From: Baffinella frigidus
Taxonomy: Eukaryota; Cryptophyceae; Cryptomonadales; Baffinellaceae
Direction: 5' to 3'
Assembly (NCBI GenBank): GCA_026770585.1
Contig: MU646493.1
Span: 169,844-180,757 of the forward strand
Length of the DNA stretch: 10,914 nucleotides
This document shows positions 1 through 7,000 of the stretch, piece by piece. How positions within the stretch are numbered: position 1 is the stretch's first letter; each line of letters opens with the position of its first letter. The position numbers were made by a program, and so were the translations under genes. Below the pieces are notes generated by a model that ran no database searches, was not told where the DNA came from, and saw only the letters and a program-made list of their open reading frames with translations.

Positions 1-58
1 GATAGGGTGGGGGCCAACCGTTCGTAGAGGTGTTGGGAGTGGTGCACCGAGGAGTGTC
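1..58 (-). pseudogene. Duplicated 3' half of hydrolase exon 9 with its donor site
   Basis: Read on the minus strand, this segment encodes VHHSQHLYER followed by the same GTTGGCCCCCACC intron start as the intact exon (HHSKHLYER, 99-147). About 41 of 45 bases agree, and weaker similarity reaches back to a GAC codon near 56-58. It lacks the first half of the exon, so it is read as a duplicated remnant, although an alternative terminal exon cannot be excluded. Confidence 0.65.
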
Positions 59-3000
59 GAGGGTGGGAGGGTGGGAGGGTGGGAGGGTGAGAGGGTGAGA
101 GGGTGGGGGCCAACCGTTCGTACAGGTGTTTGGAGTGATGCGCGAGTACGAAGTCGTCTCCGTCGGCATGCGCAAACAGCGCGGGGATGAAGCACTTGTC
201 CGAGGCCTGCACGCAGAGACAGCACCATATGATGTATTTGTTAAGGACCGCTGAGCCTATCACGTATAAGTTGATTTTTCTTTCTTAAGTTTACATTTCT
301 TAAGGTCACGCTCCCGCATTTCGCCAGTCGACAGGACAGGGGCAGCACGACCACGCTCCCGCATTTCACTTGGTTGCACGTCGTCTCCGACGGCATGCGC
401 GAACAGAGGGGGGATGAAGCACTTGTCCGAGGCCTGCAACCACGCTGCCACGTTTCACTTCCTTTTTTTGTTTTGGACGCGCATGTCGCATCACGTCCTC
501 AGAGGCTGCCACACATCACTTTCATAGTTCACAACGCCTTCGCGAAGCAATAATGGCTCCAAGCCCTGGTACAAATTTTGTACCAGACATTGGACACGAT
601 CCTAAAATACCCTTCATGGACATTTAAACGACTTCACGGTCGTGTCCATGGTCGTGTCCCATACAAAATTTGTACGGGGCTTGGAGCCATTATTGCTTCG
701 CGAAGGCGTCGGAAACTATTAACTTCCTTGCAAGCTCCCACGCGTCACTTTCATCTCGGAAGATACCTGCATCAGTTCCTTTTCAATAGGAGGTTGAATA
801 GGAGCAATTAGTTAGGGCATAGTAAATTTTAATTAGGCCTCCTAATGAACTGAAACCGCCAATTAGGGAACTGATTCAGTTACCTTTCGAGATGAGCTGA
901 GCTGCCTTACACGCTGCCACCCGTCACTTCCGTGCTCGTCGTCACTCGTTACTCGCGAGCGGGGAGGTACTTTAATCTCCATATAAGTAGTAACTAATTG
1001 CTTTTGGGCAACGAGAATTACTACACGATTTGCTCTTAAAAGTAATAGTAAGGCATTTGTGTAGTAAATTTCGTTGCGCCAAAAGCAATTAACCAAAACT
1101 GTTGTGGAGATGACCTTGCTGCACCGCCCCCTGCTGTCAGCTTCGGTGCTCTGTCCCAGTTCAATTTGGGCTCGTAGATAGAGTGCCCCCCACCAAATTT
1201 CACAGCTGAATATGATGGGGGGGGGGGGTCAAATGTCATCTGTGAAATTTCGGGGGGGGGGGACTCTATCTACGAGCACAGATGGAACTGGGGCAGATCT
1301 AGAAAAAGGGGCAAGGTGGAAGGAAGGAGGAGGACCTCCTCAGGGTTGACGTCGCGGATGTCGAAGTTGCCCTTCTTCTGCACCGACTTCCGGAGCACCG
1401 AGATCGCGCCGTTGATCAGGATCTTCGGCACCTTCACCTGCACGCCACCCCACATCCCCCTCGCTCAGTCGCCACCCACCCTGGAGGCAACTTTATGGCA
1501 AATCGATGGTGCCTTAAGTCAACTCCCATACAAATGCGCCCGGAATCCGGGCGCGTCTGTGGCCTTTACCTGAACATGCGGGAGGAGGAGGATGATTCTT
1601 TTCTTGTGTGCTACGAATCCATCACTTTTTTGGTGAAAAAACGAAGAGGCAACCCGAATGAGGCAGAGGCAGACTTGACCTCCGGTGCCACACCGAGCGC
1701 TCACCCGCCACCCCACACACTGCTCTTGTCTCCGAGGCGGGCCCGTTTCTTAAGGCTCATAGACTTTTGTATCACTCAACTCAAGGCTCAAGGGCCTTAT
1801 TTATGACCTGTATCGAGAGTAATAAAGAAGAAGAAGAACACTCATTGCTCTCTGGGTGGAAACTTGCTCAGGCATACCCTCCTCGCTCACAACTTGCGAG
1901 GCACAGCTGCCCGCACCCCTGTCGGATCGCCAGGCTACAGGGCAGGGACAGCACCGTCGGTAGAGAGCAGGGGCTGTGTGCGGGTGGCCGGAGCGGGGTT
2001 TAGGGTTTAGGGTTTGGGGTTTAGGGTCTAGGGTTTAGGGTTTAGGGTTGAGATTTGGGGTTTGGGGTTTAGGGTTTAGGGTTTAGGGCAGACCTGCTTC
2101 ATGTACTGATTCGCGAGCTCGTACATCACCTGCGCACCGCCGGGGAACCCCCCTGTCAGGGACCACCGCTCACGCACCTCGCAGGCGCGCGCACTCACCT
2201 CGCACCAGCGCCACACACCGGGCTTCACAGGGGTTTTCGGGCGCTGAGAGCCCGAGTTTCCGTTGCCTTATCCGTAGGAACCCCCCTATGTCCCTACGGG
2301 TTGCCTACCGTAGGGTCCTACGTCTTATCGCTTAGGGGTTATTCCAGATCCCTTGAAAGTCCGCTGCGTGGTCCCCACAGCAGTGCCCCCCCCCCCACCC
2401 CGGAGTAGCAGCCTGCGGAGCAGCGCGTCTCCTTGCTACCTCGCTACCTGCAGGGGTGCACGCACGCCCCCCCCTCCACCGGCGCATCCATCTTGTACCG
2501 GGCAGGGCAGGATTGCGGGAGGTGAGAGGCGGGGGAGGACCTGCGTGAGGGATGAGAAGGCGGAATCGAGGACCATGCCCGCGATGGAAGGGTCCCGCGC
2601 CGCCACCAGCACGCTCGTCGCTGCGCCCATGCTCCTCCCCCACAGCCCGATCCGCGACACGAGCCCGCTGCGCCCCGACGCGTTGTCAGCATCGCGCGCC
2701 GTTTTGCGAGCGTGTGGGTGGAAGTGGTGGGAGGGCGGAGGACCTGTTGCGAAGATATTCGATGACAGCCATGAGGTCGTCCTGCTCGTAGAACCCCAGC
2801 GAGATGGTCTCACCTGCCGACGCCGCCCCCCCATCACGCCCTGCCGCTCGCCGCACCACGCGCGCACACAGGCCCTCCGAATCCGATCCCCGGAAGCTGG
2901 GGGGGGGGTTCGAACGGGCTGCAGCCCCGATGCACGGCATGGAGCGGACGGGGGGGCGCACCGTCGGACAGGCCGGATCCAGAGAAGTCGAACGCGAACA

Positions 3001-3633
3001 CGGAAATGCTCTGCGGGAGGAGGAGGTCGAGACAGTCCGAGGCGTCGACGCGCGAGCCGCAGTTGCCGTGACAGTAGACCACGCATGGGAACCGAGTCGC
3101 CTGCTCCCGCCGCGGCCACCTTCAGCCAGCCGTCATTTCTATCGAGCTGGGGGCAGCGGCTGAGGCTCAGCAAAGGAGTGGGGGGAGGAGGGGGGCAGGT
3201 TGGTTTGCACCTGCCCTGCGTGATTCCCTTCAAGGACTGGAGTGTAGTGGCTGCACTTTAGCCGCTGCTTCCGCTTATTCACCACCTGGGAGGATCGTGA
3301 CGCCCCATTCTGATTCAGTCAGCGCGTCCTGGTTCTCGACGGGCGCAGCAGGCTGCACGGGGGATGGGGCAAGGCACACCTCCACATCCGTACGCTGGAA
3401 GAGCCTGCCGTCAATCCTGAAGCGCTTCGGCCCGAGCACCTCGTCGGGATCGTACGTGTACCTGCCACGGCAAATCCGGCATCAGTCCCTGCCCCCCTTC
3501 ACCTGCAACCTTGCAGCATATCTTCTGCCGTCCAGCAGAGAAAAACCGGCTTGAAACAGCGGGGGGGACCCGGAGGTCGTGATGGAAACCTCGGCGGGCG
3601 GCACACGAGGTTGACGAGGGTCTCCCACACCAT
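1..3633 (-). CDS. Alpha/beta-hydrolase-fold serine hydrolase (BEM46/ABHD17-like), nine exons, 3' end beyond window
   Basis: Exons in transcript order: 3633-3590, 3461-3380, 3285-3211, 3100-2962, 2813-2744, 2667-2541, 2129-2094, 1437-1336, 206-115. All splices are GT-AG, all phases agree, and they give 255 residues plus two bases. The start MVWETLVNLVCRPPR fits the family's short N-terminus, and an in-frame TGA lies five codons upstream of the ATG. Visible motifs: LKCSHYTPV (exon 3), CVVYCHGNCGSR near residues 73-84, FDFSGSGLSDGE, then GLWGRSMGAATS with the presumed nucleophile Ser149, QKKGNFDI (exon 8), and FAHADGDD near 236-243 with the likely catalytic Asp. The catalytic His of the family's EGDHN-type motif should lie beyond base 1. 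The family is probably cytosolic or membrane-associated esterase or thioesterase; the substrate cannot be told. No signal peptide is seen. The last donor (GTTGGC at 114) and the exon 9 choice are the least certain points, because exon 9 has duplicated fragments on both sides. Confidence 0.88.
57..109. repeat. GGGTGGGA minisatellite
   Basis: About six units of an 8-bp GGGTGGGA/GGGTGAGA repeat lie between the intact exon 9 and its duplicated 3' half, inside the intron that follows exon 9. The G-runs on the plus strand could form a G-quadruplex; the transcribed RNA of the minus-strand gene would carry the C-rich strand. Confidence 0.8.
380..433 (-). pseudogene. Duplicated 5' half of hydrolase exon 9 (54-nt exon-like copy)
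   Basis: On the minus strand this reads ASDKCFIPPLFAHAVGDD, against ASDKCFIPALFAHADGDD in the intact exon (206-153); 50 of 54 bases match. It keeps a CAG acceptor and is followed by GTGCAA, the same hexamer as the hydrolase intron 3 donor, so it could be spliced in frame as an 18-codon cassette. It lacks the VHHS..LYER half and changes Asp to Val just before the GDD. It is probably a relic or a mutually exclusive exon. Confidence 0.65.
535..708. mobile_element. Fold-back (MITE-like) element with 47-bp terminal inverted repeats
   Basis: The arm at 535-582 (starting CGCCTTCGCGAAGCAATAAT) is inverted at 662-708 with only a small indel. A second nested pair (GGACACGA / TCGTGTCC) sits inside. No reading frame resembling a transposase is present and no clear target-site duplication was seen. 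It lies in hydrolase intron 8. Confidence 0.8.
978..1119. mobile_element. Fold-back element, GTGTAGTAA family, copy 1
   Basis: Core arms 996-1031 and 1053-1090 are inverted (AATTGCTTTTGGGCAACGAG / CGTTGCGCCAAAAGCAATT). Weaker pairing extends outward to CTCCA / TGGAG. The core (TTACTACAC ... GTGTAGTAA around a GTAATA-containing loop) matches the element at 8894-9017, so this is a repeat family in introns of two different genes. Confidence 0.78.
1150..1297. mobile_element. Fold-back element with roughly 55-bp terminal inverted repeats
   Basis: The arm TCTGTCCCAGTTCAATTTGG from 1150 pairs with CTGGGGCAGA ending at 1297; pairing continues through CTCGTAGATAGAGT / ACTCTATCTACGAG and AAATTTCACAG / CTGTGAAATTT. 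The loop has runs of G at 1217-1228 and 1252-1262. There is no coding potential. Confidence 0.8.
1438..2093 (-). other. Hydrolase intron 7 (656 nt)
   Basis: It lies between the 36-nt exon (2094-2129) and the VKVPKILING exon. Its first roughly 95 bases on the transcribed strand are telomere-like repeat. The rest (1438-1990) shows no recognised gene or element, apart from a purine-rich GAA stretch near 1825-1840 and a weak inverted pair at about 1900-1985. Confidence 0.65.
1996..2089 (+). repeat. Interstitial telomere-like TTTAGGG block 1
   Basis: About a dozen perfect and variant TTTAGGG/TTTGGGG units. On the hydrolase transcript strand this is CCCTAAA, starting four bases after the donor of intron 7 (GCAG|GTCTGCCCTAAA). 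Confidence 0.92.
2130..2540 (-). other. Hydrolase intron 6 (411 nt)
   Basis: It lies between the GRSMG exon and the VMYELANQYMKQ exon. It holds a small palindromic cluster at 2265-2335 and otherwise no recognised feature. Its junctions are CGCAG|GTCC and CGCAG|GTGA. Confidence 0.65.
2265..2335. repeat. CCTACCGTAGG palindrome cluster
   Basis: CGTAGGAACCC at about 2273 pairs with GGGTCCTACG ending near 2322, with CCCTACGGG and CCTACCGTAGGG nested inside. The same CCTACCGTAGG core recurs in NUP160 introns 3 and 4. Confidence 0.6.
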
Positions 3634-4082
3634 CGCCCCTTCAGTTCAGCCGAGGAACCTGCCAAAGGGGCTTCCCTCGTCAGCTGCCGTGGGCCAGTGG
3701 GCGCGCAATCACGGTGGGGCGGTTGGCGGAAGTTGTACACCTACTGTGGAAGGAAGGGGAGGACAGGGACGGACACTTTGAGCAAGTGCTCTCAATCTGT
3801 GCGGGGCGCATACCCCCGAGCCCGCGACGAATCCCGAAAGTCGTCAAATGTTGCAAGGTTGACATTTGGTCTAAATGTTCGCCCTCAAAAGTTGCAAAAA
3901 TTGAATGACTTTTGGATGAAATTTCGTTTTCTCGAATTTTGGATTCGGTCTACAGGCGAGACGGGCGAAGGAGCGCCCTCTTGGAAACAGCCAGGTCGGC
4001 CGACGTTGTTGCGGCCGCGGAGAGTTGAGGTTCGAAAGGATTGCCGCTTCTTCAGCGAAAAATCCGCAGAGACTCCACCACC
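3634..4082. promoter_or_regulatory. Divergent intergenic region, likely bidirectional promoter and both 5' UTRs
   Basis: This 449-bp stretch separates the two start codons, which point away from each other. It carries an AT-richer patch at about 3840-3955, unlike the GC-rich surroundings, with a small hairpin (CAAATGT / ACATTTG, about 3845-3869). No convincing TATA box or known element was recognised. It also holds an inverted copy of NUP160 intron-1 sequence at 3779-3814. The promoter role is inferred from gene layout only. Confidence 0.5.
3779..3814 (-). repeat. Inverted copy of the NUP160 intron 1 start
   Basis: On the minus strand this reads GGTATGCGCCCCGCACAGAT and continues TGAGAGCACTTGCTCA. 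NUP160 4234-4269 reads GGTACGCCCCCGCACAGATT, continuing GAGAGCACTTTCTCA. Similarity starts at the donor GT and does not clearly enter the exon. A shorter partial copy also sits at about 4275-4297. Confidence 0.65.
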
Positions 4083-7000
4083 ATGTCAGTCATCCGGGAA
4101 GTCCCGCTCCCGGCGATGCCCTCGACCGGCAGCGGCTGGGTGACGGTGGACCTTTCTGGCGGCCAGACGATCGAGGAGGAGGAGTGCTTCGGTTCAGCCG
4201 CCCGGCTCGGGGCGCCCGGGCAGTTCCTCAGCTGGTACGCCCCCGCACAGATTGAGAGCACTTTCTCAGCCTGAGACGCCCCCGTCCAGATCGAGAGGAT
4301 CGGGCTGATTGCGTACGATATCCGTAAGACAGCGTGGCGGGATGCGGGGCACGGCATCAGGCGCCCTCTCCTGAATCCTCCTCCCTGATGAATGCTCGGT
4401 GCATGTGGGCAGGCGCGTGGTGCCTCCCCTGAATCCTCTCCCTGATGAATGCTCGGTGCATGTGGCAGGCGCGTGGTGCCGCACAAGCGTCGGCAGTGCC
4501 TCGAGCTCATTGAGCTCTCCGCGGCGCAAAATCTCTCGGGCGGGAAGCTGCGCATCTTCCTTCCGGCGCCCGTAGTCGATGTGCGATGCGTGGTGGCGGA
4601 GGATCAGCGCGTGCTCCTCGTGATCGCCACGGTGTCGGGATTCCGAGCCGTGTGGATCGACATCCCCAACACGCGCGCAGAAATTCTCGACGCGAACCGT
4701 GGCGCCATCCAGGCCGGGTTGGCGTCCATCGACCGCCAGGCGCTCCGCACCGAGACGGAGGTCGGGCAGGGGCTGCAAGTGCTGTGCGCGGACGCGCGGG
4801 CGAGCGCGGGGGGGGAGGTGGAGGTGTTCCTCGGGACCGATGGCGGCGTCACGGTCTCGATGGCCGTGTCGAAGCGGGGACGTGCCACGCCCAAGTCGGA
4901 GTTCCGGCAGGTGCTAGCTGGCCCCCCGCTACACTGGCCCGTGCTTATCTCAGAAAAGGGATTTATAAATTCGTTTTCTTAAGTCAATTCCTGTACAAAT
5001 TCGTCAACTTATTCTTTTCTCTGCGCATAAGTTGACGAATTTGTACAGGAATTGACTTACGAAAACGAGTGTCAAAATCCCTTTCCTGAGATAAACACTG
5101 GCCCGTGCAGCAACTCGGACGCCTGGACGGCGAGGACGGGTGAGGACGGCCACCAGCCCTCCCAAGTGGCTCAAATAGTGCCCTGGAAGGTCGTCGAATT
5201 TACCTTGCATTGAGGTCAGATCTGACCCCGATGTCCAGGTAAATCGAAAATGTCCCAGAGCACTATTTGAGCCACCTCCAAGGGCTAGTGGGCGGGCTGC
5301 GCCGGGGACCCCTGGGGCTTTGGTTAAGGTCGGGGATCCCTGGGCATCCTGGGGTAAGCATGCTCCTTTCGCTGAGGGCCCTGGAAGTCAGCCCAGCTCC
5401 GGAGCGGTGGTGCACACATCCACGCACCCTGGCAGTGGACTCTGGGGAGATCTGGGGATCAACCCCATGTAGGCATAGCCGGAGTGACTTTACAGATATC
5501 CCCAGATTAGTGTGCGGGGCGACTCAATTTAAACCGCCTTTTATGCTATCTTAAGGGTGGTGACTCTCTTATTTTGCTAGCTTAGCTTCGACACAGCTTT
5601 AACATATACGAAAACCCATCCCAAGGCAGCAAACACACGGTTTAAATTGAGTCGTCCCGCTCATGAAGATGGGCTGACGCGCGGCGCGGCGCAGGTGTCG
5701 GGGGTGTTGAGCATGTTCCGCTCGGCCGGGAAGGGCGCGGGCGCGGGGCAGCGCATCCGCGACGTGGCTGCGACCTCCGACGGCCTGTCGCTCCTCACCC
5801 TCTCCGAGGACGGCAAGGTACCACCAGACCCTAAACCCTGAACCCCCATACCCTGACACCCCTGAGCCCTAAAACTCAAACCATAGACCCCAATCCCCAA
5901 ACCCCACACCCCACACCTCCAAACCTGAAATCGCGGCCGCCTCCTACCTTGCTCTGCCGGCACCCGCACGCGATCCCCACCTCTCGAAACCTCTCAACGC
6001 CCCAGCGTGACCCCACCCCCCTGCATCTGATATGTTCTCTAGGAGCCCTCATACCTACCGTAGACAATCCGCAAGCTGTTCGTACTTCGCTGGCGTTAGC
6101 TTGCGGCATACGGTAGGCAGGTAACACGCATCCCGGCTCGGCCTAACGGGTGAAGAAGTGGGCGACGGCGAGCGGACAAAATTTATCGACTCAAGACCAC
6201 TTGCCCATAAAAATGCTAGGAATCCTAGCGTTCGGTCCTTAAGCTGACAAATTTTGTCCTAGACTCAACTCGAGACCGGTAACACGCATCCCGACTTTAT
6301 AATGCAAAACACTTTAAAAGTCGCAGGAGCCCCCCTACCTACCGTAGGCAATCCGTAGGCTTTAAGTACCTCGCTGGCGTTGGCTTGTGGCATTCGGTAG
6401 GTAGGTAACACGCATCCCGGCCCTGGCAGGTGAAGAAGTGGGCGACGGCGAGCGGCAAGTGCTCCGCCGAGAAGGTGGTCCGCAACGAGGAGGACCGCCA
6501 CGGCCGCCGCATGGGCCTCGTAGCGTTCCGCATGGCGCTCATGCCCGAGAGCTCCATGGTCATCTTCGCGCTGCGGCACGAGGTGTGTGGGGACGGCGTG
6601 CAGGCGGCCCCGCACCTGGTGTGGTGCGACCTCGACGCGATCGGCGCGCTGCGCCCGGAGCGCCAGGTGCTGGATGTGGCTACGGCCGTGGATCAGCTCG
6701 CGCCGCACGACGCGGCCTCGCTTGACACCATAGGCGCGGGCGTCGTTGATGGCGAGGAGGTGCTCGTGTCTGTGTGGAGCGGCGCGGACCTTTCCGTCAC
6801 CGTCATCTCCACCATCTCGGATGATGATGTACTACCCCCCCCCCCTCCCCGTGCGCGTGCTCTCCCCCCCTCTCTCGCCCACAGGCTCGCCACCCTACAG
6901 GCACCCTCTCGCCTGCTGCCACTGGCGTCACGTTAATAGGGCAACGGACTGAAAACCAGGTAGTTAGGCCTACGGCATTGCCTACGGTAGACCGTAGGGG

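Larger units (their letters stand above)
307..929 (+). repeat. Six scattered copies of a CACGCTSCCRCRYKTCACTT-like motif
   Basis: Degenerate copies lie at 307-325, 351-371, 441-460, 503-522, 731-750 and 910-929, all within hydrolase intron 8 and all in the same orientation. Typical copies are CACGCTGCCACGTTTCACTT (441) and CACGCTGCCACCCGTCACTT (910). Spacing is irregular, so this is not a simple tandem repeat. Confidence 0.6.
207..1335 (-). other. Hydrolase intron 8 (1129 nt), filled with fold-back elements and exon debris
   Basis: This intron lies between the QKKGNFDI exon and the ASDKCFIPALF exon. It holds the partial exon 9 copy (380-433), three fold-back elements (535-708, 978-1119, 1150-1297), and six degenerate copies of a roughly 20-bp motif. 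No other coding similarity was recognised on either strand. Confidence 0.7.
4911..5694 (+). other. NUP160 intron 2 (784 nt), with three fold-back elements
   Basis: It lies between SEFRQ and VSGVLSMFRS, with GCAGGTG at both junctions. It contains elements at 4945-5094, 5155-5286 and 5514-5660 and a repeat at 5451-5506. The rest (about 5290-5450) is GC-rich with nothing recognised. Confidence 0.75.
5818..6429 (+). other. NUP160 intron 3 (612 nt), with internal duplication
   Basis: It lies between LTLSEDGK and VKKWATASGK. The intron starts with telomere-like repeat (about 5829-5925) and then has two copies of a roughly 130-bp unit (6041-6175, 6325-6455) separated by a small fold-back element. 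The stretch 5926-6040 shows nothing recognised. Confidence 0.75.

Noticed and set aside
307-929. CRISPR array
   Set aside because: The copies are degenerate, irregularly spaced and separated by fold-back elements in a eukaryotic intron; no cas genes are present.
2436-3233. 265-codon minus-strand open frame as one intronless gene
   Set aside because: Only part of it (the GRSMG section) is in the hydrolase frame; the rest reads through introns and other frames. The spliced model restores the full family sequence.
2353-3261. 302-codon plus-strand open frame
   Set aside because: It lies antisense over five hydrolase exons with matching splice sites and a clear alpha/beta-hydrolase protein; its own translation is low-complexity Arg/Pro-rich with no family resemblance.
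4945-5094. Rho-independent terminator or RNA gene
   Set aside because: A 150-bp hairpin with a flanking target-site duplication in a eukaryotic intron fits a transposable element; no T-tract or known RNA fold is present.
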